Made by a program: the position numbers and the translations under genes
The notes under the pieces: model-generated
What the model was told of the DNA's origin: nothing
The model's input: only the letters and a program-made list of their open reading frames with translations
The model's database searches: none
Assembly (NCBI GenBank): GCA_037974665.1
Contig: CM075768.1
Location: forward strand, 8,973,501-9,037,500
Length of the DNA: 64,000 nucleotides
Direction of reading: 5' to 3'
Origin: Ehretia macrophylla
Lineage: Eukaryota; Streptophyta; Magnoliopsida; Boraginales; Ehretiaceae
Shown: positions 1 through 11,290 of the stretch, one piece after another
Layout: the number at the start of each line of letters is the position of its first letter
How positions within the stretch are numbered: position 1 is the stretch's first letter

Positions 1-2361
1 TACACATGCCTATTCAATCCTTAATATTCTTCTTAGAATGCTCCCACTGGCTAATAGAAATCATCTCTATTTGTCTTTCTTCTTTGCATTACCACTAACC
101 AAAGAGGAAATACGAATATGAGAAAGAATTCCATTTATATCTAATATCATGCGTTAAATATGCTTACCACAAAACCATTTGCTAGTTTAGAATTATATTC
201 TTTACATCTTGCATACCCTTATGCAAACTATGAAAGAATACAAATCTTTAGCATATTTAATTTGTTTTACTTATCAACCATAAGTACTACAACATTTTAT
301 TTTGATACTCTATCAAGATAAAAATAACGGAGCATATAACTCTAAGACTTTATTAAGTTTCTAAGAACCATTCTTAGATGATAACGTTAATCAAAAAGTT
401 TGGTCCAGTTGCGCGATATAAAGTCTAGTTAATTAAAAACGACGGGTTCATTGTTGTAGCCATAAACATATGCAAAAAATAAGATCGCTAGTTGACATAA
501 ACTTGTTAAAATATTTAATTTGGCCTTTAATTAAATGATACATCCCACTAATTTTATCGAATCTCACACTCCCTAAATGAGATCGTGAATCTAATTAAAG
601 ACTCATTAGTAGGTGACCATGATTCTCTTTAATATGAATACCCCTCAGCTTTGGTGCATTATTGGAATATATATATAAAGAGTTAGCAACGATTACTATC
701 TATATCACTATATAGGATATGGCTATTTTGCCCCTAAATCACCGTAACCTCAGCTTTGGTGCATTATTGGAAACGTGATCTAGTTAGATTACACCCACCA
801 TCATAGTGTTGCGACAATTTGAATCCCGGATCTCAGCTTTAGTGCGTTATTGGCCTTGTGATATTGGAACAACACAACATCACTATACTTGCTAGGTAAA
901 TATAATACTTTCATGGAATATGTCTTCCTACCTTTGGGTTAGCCAAGACATACCCAATCGAGAAAATATAACCTAGGATAGTGGAGGGTAACGATAAACA
1001 CTTTTACCGCTTTACAATCTAATATGTTTGCACGTAGGAAGATTTTGAATTTAATTAGGTCTCACTTTGCACATTAGTTCATTTACAAGCATACATCATA
1101 TATAGGCAAATAAATAAACAAACATACAAAATCATACATCATGGTGGATCATGGACTTGGACTATGAATTAAATCAAGACAAAAATAAAACCTAAACAAA
1201 CACATCAATAAGTCTTCTTTGGTCTTGTCTTCTTGAATTCTTCAAAGATCCAAAACACCTCCAACTCCTTGAAAGTCTCCAATGGTCTTCTTGCAAACTT
1301 CTTGTAGAAATTACATACATTATGTCTCACTACAAATTTCTCTCAATTGCAAGAAAATAAAACGAGACTTATGTCTCAATTACATACTAATGAATGATAT
1401 AATTAGTTACAACGCCATCTAATGAAATTACAACTAATTATCCATTCATTAACCAAGTCCATGATCAAATTCACCATTTATCATCCAAATCACAATGTAA
1501 GATAAAACTCATAAAGCATAGAATATGCATCATATGCATAAATAATAAAGCTAAACAAGCAAGCTAACACAAACTAATGTATCCAATACATTAAATAAAT
1601 AAAAGGCATGTTTGCAATAAGTTTCATATCTTGATATTTTAGCATCTCATGTTAAACAACACAAAAGAACTAGATAAAATCAATTTTAAGTCCATATTTG
1701 TTCAATAAGGCCCAATGCAAATCCTTTGTTAATTTTATGGCCCAATTTGAGTTCCAAGGCTCATATTAATCTTCACTAAGAAAAACAATCTCATCTGATC
1801 TTATTAGACTAAAGCCCACTGATTTTTAAGCCCATTGGACTTAACCAAAGTCAAACCAATTAGTCATGGCTTTTAATTTATGACCCATCATAAATCTGCT
1901 GCACATATACCAAATATTTTGACTCGTTTAGCCTACCTACAGTTCTCCAAAAAATATGAAAATTTTCAGAGACGTAGCTCTTCAAGTGTAGATAGTTTTA
2001 GAATCAAACAGAACTCAATTCGGAGTTAAATTGACTAAGTTATGCCCTTCGGAACACAACTGCACAAAGTGTCCAGCTTTACGCGAGAATAACTGAACCT
2101 ACTGATTTTGATTTTTTTGAAACCCTTAGCCACGAAATTAGGAGATGCATATTAGAGGATGAAACGTTCTATTATCTCTATAGCATAACATATCCAAAAA
2201 TCAGCCAGATCTAACAACATTTACTATGCCAAAATAGTCAAGCAAAAACAGTGGACAGAAACATTTTCAGGAATGTTGAAACTCTTTCCTTGTTCTTTTG
2301 TGCTCATGACTTTAGAAACTTTAAGCAAACACATATGTAATCACATGAACATCAAGTCCTT
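1..2361 (-). mobile_element. internal region of a large LTR element without visible coding
   Basis: This stretch lies on the internal side of the primer binding site and LTR at 2362-4588, so it is read as the 5' internal part of an LTR retrotransposon on the minus strand that continues past the left edge. No open frame of useful length and no gag, protease or RT motif is visible. It is AT-rich, with a short internal repeat at 643-853. The absence of coding suggests a large non-autonomous derivative, or a long untranslated leader of an autonomous copia-type element. The second LTR is outside the window. Confidence 0.55.
643..853. repeat. three spaced copies of a 23-bp motif
   Basis: The motif beginning CCTCAGCTTTGGTGCATTAT occurs at 643-665 and 748-770 with no change seen, and at 831-853 with a few changes. 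The spacings of about 105 and 83 bases differ, so this is a dispersed short repeat rather than a strict tandem array. It belongs to the internal region of the retroelement. No function is evident. Confidence 0.75.
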
Positions 2362-2373
2362 GCTCTGATACCA
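2362..2373 (-). other. primer binding site, initiator tRNA-Met type
   Basis: The plus strand reads GCTCTGATACCA, the complement of TGGTATCAGAGC, the usual plant retroelement site pairing with the 3' end of initiator tRNA-Met. It lies two bases from the LTR end at 2376, as expected for a 5' LTR on the minus strand. Confidence 0.8.
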
Positions 2374-3080
2374 CTTGAAGGATCATTTATATTTAGAGAT
2401 ATGAACATCATCTAGCTAAGAATCGAGCGGAAGCATAACATGAAGTTCAAAAATCTCTGGAATTTCAAAGCATAATGTTCATATAAAACTCTAATATTGA
2501 TATCATGTGATTAACATATGCAAAACATATATATAGCAAATATATATATTGACAAGAGATAGTAGAAGTATACCTCTTGTAGACAACTCATGGAAGCCAT
2601 AGATCTGAATTTTCGCACACTTGATGGAAGACACCTCCTCTTGAAACCACAAGAGCTCTAGTCGGTCCACACGAGCAAAGAATGGCTTCTCCATCTTCAT
2701 GGTTATTTTGTGCTAGATGTACCATGAAAGATTTATGAGCTTGATTGTGAAGAAGATAGCAAAACCATTTCCTTCTTCTTCCTTGTTCTTGGCTGCGTTT
2801 TCATGAAGAAGAATAGAAGACAAGTTCATCTAGTTCACCTTCATTTTTTAGCCATGGTGTTTTTCTCTTTGAAGAGTTGAAGAAGAAGACTACTCATCTT
2901 CTCTCTCTTTGTGTTTCATCCGTGTAGGAGCTTGGAGAGAGAAAAGGTTGACAAACCTTTTCTCATGAAAAGAAGACAAGCCATGTTTCTAGGATGTCTT
3001 GTCCCCCCTTTGAAAGAAAAGAGAAGACAAGCTTTCTCAAATTATGGTTGTGTTGTCTAGCTTTTGTTGAAAGATAAAAT

Positions 3081-3228
3081 ATACATCATATGTATATTGT
3101 GTAGTATTTTTCCACTAATGTAATAATATACATATATACATCATATGTATATTGTGTAGTATTATTTCACTAATGTAATAATATACATATATACATCATA
3201 TGTATATTGTGTAGTATTCTTCTACTAA
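3081..3228. repeat. 55-bp tandem repeat, about 2.7 copies
   Basis: Units starting ATACATCATATGTATATTGT begin at 3081, 3136 and 3191, a strict 55-base period. Each unit contains the palindrome ATACATCATATGTAT. The copies differ at only a few bases, so the duplication is younger than much of the surrounding LTR. Confidence 0.85.
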
Positions 3229-3361
3229 GACATTTAAATATTCAACCTAATCACCATTAGTTGAAATTATGAAAACAACTTTTTCATATTTCTACATTAG
3301 CCCCAACACTTAATAATAATTACATATTGGCCCCAATAACTTTTAAAGGCCAATTACACCA

Positions 3362-3475
3362 TTGTTAACTCCTTAACAATTCAAGAGAAACAAAATATTA
3401 TTGTTAACACTTTAACAATTCAAAAGAAAACTAAATGCAATTGTTAACACTTTAACAACTCAAGAGAAACTAAAT
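3362..3475. repeat. 40-bp tandem repeat, three copies
   Basis: Units starting TTGTTAACWCYTTAACAA begin near 3362, 3401 and 3441 and continue with CTCAAGAGAAAC-like sequence. The unit holds two inverted half-sites (GTTAAC and TTAACAA). It lies within the LTR. Confidence 0.75.
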
Positions 3476-4588
3476 CAAGCTCAATAGAAAAACCATTCAC
3501 CGTGCTCTATTGTGTGTGACTTTCTAGATTCACCACTATATAGCACTGAAGAAACGTTGAACACTTTCAATATTAATCAAACTATTCGATTTGTTTAGAG
3601 AATGTCTCCCATCATTCTCAAAACACCCTCAGAGTTCTTGAGTGACGTTCTAGCTACTAACGTATCAAGACAGTTTATAAAGCAATGAATTCTTATTCAA
3701 GTGAATCTATTTATGGTTGCCAATTATCGTACAATCCAATCCTTCCATTAATTATCCTGTCGAGCAAGAACCATGATTCGATTAAGTTCATAAACTCGAT
3801 ACTATGCATAGATCTAATTGGTGTAATGAGAGATGACACATGGAAAACTCTTTCTCCATCATTCACACCTCGGCCAAGGATTTCCTCATTAAACAACCAA
3901 ACTTAGATCGCATAGGACATCGCCTCACACCGGAGGTTAATGGATCCTATCTTGACCACTACCTATCAATCACTATACCGAATGAATGAAACTGCGAGAG
4001 GACGCATCTCATCTTGTTTGTCAAAACAATCATTGTCCAAACGCTAGAATCAAACCCCAATACATATGACAGTTGTAATGTCTCAAGTCTAAGGATTACA
4101 TGCACAATCACAACGAATAACAAATTATTAATCTAAAGTCATGTAATTTGTTATTCACGTCACATTCAGTGATCTATTCAACTAATAGTCACCCACATGT
4201 TTGTTAATCGCATCCCTATACTGTTATGGCATGTGGCTCACCATCCTTTATCATTAACATCCATATGTTAATCAAAGGTAACAACACATGTGATAGTCCG
4301 TAATAGATTATTGAAGTCCCGATCAAATAATCTAAGGACTATGAATACTTTAAGTATTTATCATATTAAGAAAATACGCCAACATATTCTAAACGCTTTT
4401 AGAATACATTTCTATAATGAAAATACTAGGGACTCATTCATATACATAAAAGAAGGAGAATATGAATGTCCTAAATATGTCAATATGAAAACACACATGT
4501 AGACACGAATGCCATAATATACAAGTTAATGTCAAAATACCCCAATATATGTCATCCAAATATGTAGCATTAGGGCATATCTCTAACA

Positions 4589-5090
4589 GGGACCTCGGGG
4601 TTATTTGTTATGGTATGAAAGTTGGACTTTGGTCTAATATTATTCATCACATTCAACCCGATTGGCCAATAACTATTCCAATTTAGTTGCTTCTTGTACG
4701 ACATCACTACGTTGCACCTGACTTTGACTTTAGTATGCAACTTTTCTAATTCTTTGCTTTTTATAGCACTTCATTAATTGATTGTTAATCATGGGTCACA
4801 TGTGAAAAAAGTATTCGAGATTTCAATTATTCTAAATATATAAATCAGAACTTTTAAGATCAGTAGATAAAATATTGAACTACTACATCTAACACTAATT
4901 GCTTTTAAGATAAAGGCTTGGACTATTTGATATAATTCGGTATCTTTATAGTGGTGATAAATTTAATTTTATTTCCAAGTAGTAGTTGTATGTACACAGT
5001 GAAACAAAGGGATTCGACAATATTGTCATTAATTTTTATCATTAATTGTACTTTTTGTGTTTATCTTTTATCAATTGTTCACCTTGAATA
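4589..5090. other. spacer between two retroelements, nothing recognised
   Basis: AT-rich sequence between the end of the first LTR and the TTTGG target duplication of the next element. No gene, RNA or repeat was recognised. The short open frame near 4951-5136 runs into the next LTR and has no coding features. Confidence 0.5.
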
Positions 5091-5095
5091 TTTGG

Positions 5096-5672
5096 TGGTA
5101 AGGTCAAAATTTGGTGACGTACCGATGGGCTCGTAATCCCGTCAAATGGGCTCGTGTTCCGCTTCGGTAACATTTTTTCTGCAAAACAAAGGACCTCGGG
5201 GATGTCCCCGGGCGCCCTCTCTGACGATCAAGTCAGTTTTGGGGCCTAAATTGCACATAAGCAAAAAATAGAATAAGGGGAAAGAAAGAGAGAAAGAGAG
5301 TAAAAGGCATATGTGCCCAATCTCTTAGTTTTTTCCCTTGAAGACTGTGGGTGTCTTTTTATAGTTGTGGATAAGAAAGGGTCTGACATCTCTGTACTGT
5401 ACGAGATGTGCTGGCCATTTCTACTGTCGACACCTGTCCTTATTTCGGGAGGTCAGATTTGGGATGTCATCAGGAGGTAGTCGAGGTGCGGAGGTCAGTC
5501 TTTCGTGGAAGACCTGACCTGCCCTCTCTGGTTGAGGTGCGGAGGTGCGGAAGTCAGGCGAGGAACCTTGGCAGGGTCGATCTTCCTTGAGCTGGAACCT
5601 CAGTTTTAGTTGTACTCGAGTTTCAGGATCAATTTCGTCTACGTACATAAGGTTGAATTTCTACCCACATCA
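5096..5672 (-). repeat. 3' LTR of the Tat-like element
   Basis: Starts TGGTAAGGTC and ends CCCACATCA on the plus strand. It matches the flanks of 10839-13385 over its length. The minus-strand TATA box (plus strand CTTTTTATA) is at 5355-5363. The adjoining 5091-5095 is TTTGG, repeated after the other LTR. Confidence 0.85.
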
Positions 5673-5682
5673 TTAGCCCCCC
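5673..5682 (-). other. polypurine tract of the Tat-like element
   Basis: On the minus strand this reads GGGGGGCTAA directly before the LTR start TGATGTGGG, the expected place for plus-strand DNA priming. It confirms that the element lies on the minus strand. Confidence 0.7.
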
Positions 5683-6740
5683 GATTTCTTGAGCTGCACA
5701 GGAGGTCAGGAAATCTTCAAATGCATTGATTACATGTTTGCAAAGTAGTCATGTAGCTTACTTCTGCTCTATAGATCAGTTAGATCCAGGCTTACTCGCC
5801 ACTTAATTTTGTTGGTCGTGATGGTAGATTATACAATTGTATTAGACAACATTGGATTTGCCTTAATAGCTTTAGCATTATCCTAACTGATGCGCGTGCT
5901 TTAGCATCATCCTAACTGGTCGGGAGATAAGAATTCCAAGCTCTTGAAAGTTTGCATTTGTTAGGTCTACTCTTAGGGAGTGATCTGGAGGAATGTTGTG
6001 GGCATTTTGAGCCCCTGGGCGGGGCAAGTGCTCACTGTCGCTGTGAGGAAATAACCAAGAATTAGTCATATAAGAGCTCTTAGATTAAAGCTCTTTTTGG
6101 GGCGTTCTCTTCTTCGGAATGCATATCAGATTCTTTTGACTTGACCTTGAGGGAGTTTCGCCTATAGGTCGCTGAACTCTCGTTGTTTCTCGGGTCTGAT
6201 TCAGGCTTTCAGGCCTTGTACCGATCTCATCAATTTGTTTATCGTACTTTCGTTGTTAGTTTTTCTTAGCAGCTTAGGGAGCATTCCTTGGGTGGCAGGC
6301 GGCTTGTGGGATCCTGAGGTGGCGGCAGCTCCGTATGACTTTACTCTGATTTTGGTAAGGTCGGGCGAGTCCCCGGGTCCCTGTTTGTTTGTCCTTCGAA
6401 GAGGTTGGGTGACCTAATTGTAGAACTCAAGTCCCGAATTGATGATTTGTAGGTGACTATTAAAGCCATGAAGTTAAAGCTAGATGTTTGAAGCATCTTT
6501 TAGTGGCATATAACTGAGCTGTGAAACTTTTTCGGGAAAAGTGCTGACTTTGCTCACGGTGAGTTTCAGCCCCCCTAGTGACATACTCGACCTTCTTTAT
6601 TTCATTTGTGATAAAATGAATCGTAGAGGCTTATTTGAGTAGTTTTCCCCTCTCTTCAACTCTTCTTACATAAGGGCCGGTCTTTGGCTTTTTTGAGTTT
6701 GAAATCGTTTGGATGTCGAGAACTTGTGAAGCTTGAAGGT

Positions 6741-7022
6741 ATGACGAAGGAGGCTCAAGAGAAACATGTGGTGGACAACGCTTCCTCTCAACAATTAGAA
6801 GTCGTGGAGGAGTGCAAGAGAGGTCCTGAGCTTGACTAACTCTTCAAGGATGGCTATGCAAAAGCAAAAGCTTAAGGTGCGGCCGAGATTAGGGAGAGTA
6901 CTCGAGTTTGAGCTAAGAAACTTGTCAGAGCTCAAGGTGTCCAAATAGACTTCTCTACGGTGGCTCGCGAATCTGATTCAGAGTCAAATATTGATGACTA
7001 TGAGAGTTTTGTAAATGCTTAA
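6741..7022 (+). pseudogene. relic of an antisense ORF near the 3' LTR
   Basis: One plus-strand frame from an ATG at 6741 to TAA at 7020-7022 reads as 93 mostly acidic and basic residues with three internal stops (TAA, TAA, TGA). It includes stretches such as KDGYAKAKA, TRV, KKLVRAQGVQ and SESNIDDYESF. The composition looks like genuine coding sequence that has decayed. It is opposite in sense to the element and lies between the repeat cluster and the 3' LTR. Tat-lineage elements are known to carry extra antisense ORFs there, so I read it as the end of such an ORF. The upstream part is not recognisable. Confidence 0.45.
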
Positions 7023-7139
7023 TCAGGACATCTTTGAACCCTGCTTGTCTTGTTTTTATATAATTCAGGGTCCTAGATGACCGTCTTTTGTATTTTGCTG
7101 ACCTTATTAATGAAGGCCTGACTTTTAAGTTATAAGAAA

Positions 7140-8140
7140 TATTTGTTTTAGCTTACGATTTCTCATGCCTTCTTGAGGTCTTGTCATATGGAAATCTTTA
7201 CCTTAATCAAGATTTGGTGATTTCTCTTGGCTTCTTGAGGTCTTTTTATACGGAAACCTTTGCCTATATAAGACTTATGGTTTCTCGTGCCTTCTTAAGT
7301 TCTTCTTTGTACGTACGTTTTATTAAGGCAACTCATTAGCCTTAGTTTTTTGTGATTACCCGGGTGCAACTACCAGTTGCTTTAGGTTGTACCACAGCCT
7401 TACCGCTTATTGGTTTGCTAGAAACTCTTTAGCGATTTAGGGAGGTCAAGCCTTTTAGGCCTCTAACGTTGGGTCTTGTCTAAGTGACTTATGACCTGCT
7501 TGCTTTAGGCTATTCCATAGCCTTTTTACCGCTTATTGGCTCTTCTGAGCTACTTTAACTGTTTTAGGTTTGGTGACTTTAATGTCATTTGTTTTAAGGT
7601 TTCCATAGCCTTAACCACTTATCGGTTCTTCTGAGCTACTTTAGCGGTTTTAGATTTTACACGAAGATTTGTCTCTATTGGCCTTAAGTCGAACGACTAC
7701 TATTTTGTTTTTTGATCCAAGGACCTTAGAGTCAGGTGTCCTTCGGTTATAATGACCTCGAGGTCAGAGGTCTGTCTTCTGTTGTAGTGAATTCGGGGTC
7801 AAATGACCCTTTTTTAGTTTTAATGAACCTTGGGGTCTAATGACCCTTCTTCGATTCTCGTGACATTGAGCTTTTACAACCTGCAGGCTGGCTCAAAAGT
7901 TAACGTTTGATTTTCTCGAGCCTTTATCCTTATTAGGATGGCTTGGTGAAGCTCTTACGTTGTATCGACTCCTTTTTTGAGCTTTTATTCCTTTCTAGGA
8001 TGGCTCTTTATCCTTTCAAGCTGTCGGCTCTAAAGCGTCAAGCTCTTATTTTGATAAGATAGCCCTTGAGCTTTTATTCTTTTAGAATTGTTCTGACGGC
8101 ACAGAGCTCTTATGCCCTTAGGCTGGCTCGGATAACTTGG
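7140..8140. repeat. cluster of four degenerate short tandem repeat arrays
   Basis: Successive arrays with different units are visible: near 7150-7330 a unit with TTTCTCRTGCCTTCTTGAGG; near 7380-7650 a unit of about 85-110 bases with CCGCTTATTGGYTCTTCTGA; near 7730-7860 a unit with GGGGTCAAATGACCCTT; near 7860-8140 a unit with GAGCTTTTATTCCTT and GGATGGCTC. Copies are diverged. Tat/Ogre elements are known for repeat-rich, fast-changing sequence between pol and the 3' LTR, which matches this position. Confidence 0.6.
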
Positions 8141-8219
8141 ATAAGCAGGTGGTTTATGCATATTAGGATGTTGGGCCACGATACTTGGACCAATCCCTGT
8201 CATGCTTATAGTAGGCAAT

Positions 8220-9222
8220 GCTAATATATCCTTATTTCTTAAAAAGGAAAGTATCGGTACCTTCTTGGAAGTTTGAGAGGTAGCTCTGCACGGACCCTAA
8301 GGTCGGGAGAGCTCTATTGAAGCTCGGCTGATCTGATCTGATTACCTCATTGATATCGAGGTCGGGATAATTTGATTACCCTCGTTGTTGATTCTCTTTA
8401 AGATAATCAATCTCTTCTCCTTCATCTTCGAGAAAATTTTCTTCGATGATAAAGAAATAGAATCTTCGCTATTTGCGATATGAACCCATCGCTGCGGAAT
8501 TGCTCCATAATGTTGGACTGGCCTGATTATAATGATGTCCTGTATTTTTGGGATTCAATGAGACCCCTAGAGAAGAGGAATATGATAGCTCAGAGCAAAT
8601 TCTTTAATAGAGCATAAAAGTTCATAATCCCATCGGCTATTTACTGTTGTTGCCTTGCATATAATAATCACATTCGTAAGTGATTCTGAAATAATTCATT
8701 GCAAATAGCATGTATGAGAATAGCCATGAGTTTTGACACGTAAGTGCCAATTTGCCAAGAAGCGTCATTATTTTAGCAACTCTCTTTGTGAGATGGCTTG
8801 TTTTTGAAGTGATACTTCATCTGAAAGGAGCATTTTTCTTTCGATGCCAAGGATGAGACCAATAAAATGATCCATGAGAAATCCTGTAAGGTCTTAGAGA
8901 GATTACGCTTTCTAAGCATCAGAAGAATTATTTGAATCATCATTAGAAAGATGAGACATAAAAATTCCAAATAATCTTAAGAAGCGAGTTCCTGGTATAA
9001 ATATGAGCGTGATCGTTGGTACTTAGCATGACGTACAATGGATGAAGCATTCTCAAGATGATAGTAATAAGCATGGTGCAAGGAGCGTGGTGTCGAGCTC
9101 TCTTGCCCTGCCGAAGATGATGGTAAGAAGACCATCATAAGTAGGCCGAGTACACTCAAATTCATAGCTTGAGGAAATATCCTCTTCTTCCCTTTCTAAT
9201 CAAGAGAGAGTTGCAGATGAAC
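8220..9222 (-). other. internal region with eroded minus-strand reading frames
   Basis: No intact gene. On the minus strand several short stretches look protein-like, for instance one of about 40 residues through 8590-8697 containing SRWDYELLCSIKEF, and open stretches at 8773-8970 and 8977-9165. They are separated by stops. I could not assign them to a family. They may continue the coding relic represented by the open frame at 9223-9744. Confidence 0.3.
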
Positions 9223-9744
9223 TTAGGCTATTAATATATCAGATGCTTTGTTCTGATTTGGGGAGATCAAAGATCCCAACATCAGCGAGATGTCCAGATA
9301 ACTGCCCCGATATTTTCTGACATTTGGAAACTTAGAAACAAGCCGGAATGCTTCTGCCATCCTCGTTGGTGAAGCATAAAGTTTTCTGATAACCCCTAGT
9401 TCATATGTGGAGTTACACTCAGGTCGGGGAAACTGTGCCAACTTCCCAAGGTGATCTTTCTTCTCTTTAGTAATGTGTGAAGAACCAATTTGTGCCCACA
9501 TGAAGGACAAAGGAGTAGGAAAAGATGTATCAGCAGCAATGATAAGGTCATTTGAGCTTCTTGTTTTTGACCTTCTTCTACTCCTATCACCCTTTAATTC
9601 TCCATGATCAGATTTCAAATCTTCCCTTGTTTCTTCTTCTTTGATTGTGAAGAGAAAACTTGGTGGGCCACAGAGATTGTGCAGCTTCAAGCAACAAATC
9701 TTTGCTACTGCCGCTATGCTCCAAACCTTCTTCGTGCGAGCCAT
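9223..9744 (-). CDS. unrecognised 173-aa open frame inside the Tat-like element
   Basis: The longest open frame of the element, on the element's own strand, begins MARTKKVWSIAAVAKICC. It has a basic run KGDRSRRRSKTRSS near residues 52-65 that could be a nuclear localisation signal. The C-terminal third (SPTRMAEAFRLVSKFPNV and following) looks helical and protein-like. There is no zinc knuckle, protease, RT or integrase motif. It could be a degenerate gag region, a captured host gene fragment or chance. No homologue is recognised. Start codon choice is simply the first ATG. Confidence 0.25.
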   Translation of the reverse strand: MARTKKVWSIAAVAKICCLKLHNLCGPPSFLFTIKEEETREDLKSDHGELKGDRSRRRSKTRSSNDLIIAADTSFPTPLSFMWAQIGSSHITKEKKDHLGKLAQFPRPECNSTYELGVIRKLYASPTRMAEAFRLVSKFPNVRKYRGSYLDISLMLGSLISPNQNKASDILIA

Positions 9745-9769
9745 TAATGGCTTCTACGTTTCTTGAAGA

Positions 9770-10816
9770 GGTTTTGCTCACAGGATTTGGTTTTTTTTTT
9801 TTTCGGGGTCTGCGTCACTTTAATCTTCCATAGTAAATGGAGAAATGTTCACTGTAATTTTCTAAAGTCATGTAAACACAATCATTTGTGTTAGTAGCAC
9901 TGTAGCAATGAGCAGAGCCATAACCAGATTGTTCATGGAACTTTATCTTCATCTTACAAATATGCTCGTTTGTCATCTAAGGACTCTTCGAAGCAAGGCA
10001 AATTAGCTTTTCTCACTATCTGAGTAGTGATTATATATTATCTTATATGACCAGAATGCATGCACTTATCATAAAAGATGTTTGGGAATATAATGACTAG
10101 TAAGTCAGCTAAGTAGTATTACGATTCTCGGCTTTCAGATTGAGCCTCAAACTCCTTAATGAAGTGATCATAGCAACTTATTTTCAGCACAAAGTTCATT
10201 TTGGTATTTTGTCAAATACCTTAAGGGTGTGCTACATGGAGCATATAATTTTGCCAATGCCTACAATAAGGGTCTATAAAGGAAATATTTTACAGCACAT
10301 ATTTGAGCAAACATGCTTATAATGGCAGACATATAATAACTGATGCTCATAATATTATTGTACACATGTACATATATCTTTTTGAAGACATAATGCAAAC
10401 GTGCCATCATAAAAAGATTCAGTATCTGCACTTGGGCTGTATATAAAATGGTGAAGCATTTCATCCATAAAACGTGGAAATCTATGAACCGTGACCTAAG
10501 TGGTCAAATGAATCACTGATGTTGCAGCTTACTCAGTCAATCAATGTTGACTGCTTCACTAACATACCACAGGCATTTGTGATTCATATGAAATAAGCTA
10601 TCAATATAATATGATAATCTTTATGTACTAGTAAAGCACAAAGTTTGATTATCATGAATGAATTAATTATGCACTATTAAATCATGCATATAGAAAATAT
10701 CGACAAGATGAGCAGTAGACAAGAAGTAGCAAATGGCGTGAGAACGAATGCATTTAACGAGTGGTTTCCGTTACTCATCTTGCGTCATAGTGATTTTTCA
10801 GTGGGATAGATCTTCG
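9770..10816. other. 5' internal region of the Tat-like element, nothing recognised
   Basis: AT-rich DNA between the 173-aa open frame and the primer site. By position it is the untranslated leader of the minus-strand element. No gag motif or other feature is visible. Confidence 0.4.
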
Positions 10817-10834
10817 CTTTCCACAAATGGCGCT
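10817..10834 (-). other. primer binding site region of the Tat-like element
   Basis: On the minus strand the sequence is AGCGCCATTTGTGGAAAG, five bases inside the LTR end. It resembles the common plant Ty3/gypsy sites that start TGGCGCC, with several changes. The cognate tRNA cannot be stated from this decayed copy. Confidence 0.6.
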
Positions 10835-11111
10835 AAACTGTCAAGGTCAAAATTTGGTAACGTACCGGATAGGCTCGTAATCCCGCCAAATGAGCTTGTG
10901 CTTCTGTTCCAGTAGCATTTTTCTTGCAAAACAAAGGACCTCAGGGATGTCCCTGGAGCCCTTCTTTGACGATCAAGTCAGTTTTGAGGCCTAAATTGCA
11001 CATAAGCAAAAAATAGAATAAGGGGAAAGAAAGAGAGAGAGAGAGAGTAAGGGGCATGTATGCCCACTCTCTTAGTTTTTTTTTTTTTTTTTTTCTGAAG
11101 ACTGTGGGTGT

Positions 11112-11120
11112 CTTTTTATA
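11112..11120 (-). promoter_or_regulatory. TATA box of the Tat-like LTR promoter
   Basis: TATAAAAAG on the minus strand, conserved between the two LTRs (5355-5363 and 11112-11120). In this 5' LTR it would have been the start of element transcription before the insertion about 170 bases away. Confidence 0.55.
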
Positions 11121-11290
11121 ACTGTAGATAAGAAAGAACCTGACATCTCTGTACTATACGAGATGTGCTGTCCATTTCTGCTGTCAACACCTGTCCTTAT
11201 TTTGGGACGTCATCGAGAGGTTAGATTTGAGATGTTATCGGGAGGTAGTCGAGGTGCGGAGGTCAGTCTTTCGTGAAAGACCTGACCTAC

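Larger units (their letters stand above)
2376..4588 (-). repeat. 5' LTR, about 2.2 kb, of a minus-strand element
   Basis: On the plus strand it begins TGAAGGATCA and ends CTCTAACA, so on the minus strand it runs from TGTTAGAGATATGCCC to CCTTCA, with the TG...CA ends of LTRs. The primer site abuts its 3' end. No coding is visible. Two sets of short tandem repeats lie inside (3081-3228 and 3362-3475). The length is large for a copia LTR and would fit a long-LTR copia lineage or a non-autonomous large derivative. Without the partner LTR the outer end rests on the CA dinucleotide only. Confidence 0.65.

Noticed and set aside
3081..3475. CRISPR-like array
   Set aside because: The units are direct tandem copies without unique spacers, in a plant LTR.
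9396..9590. Second minus-strand frame inside 9223-9744
   Set aside because: Alternative frame of the longer open frame, without a domain.
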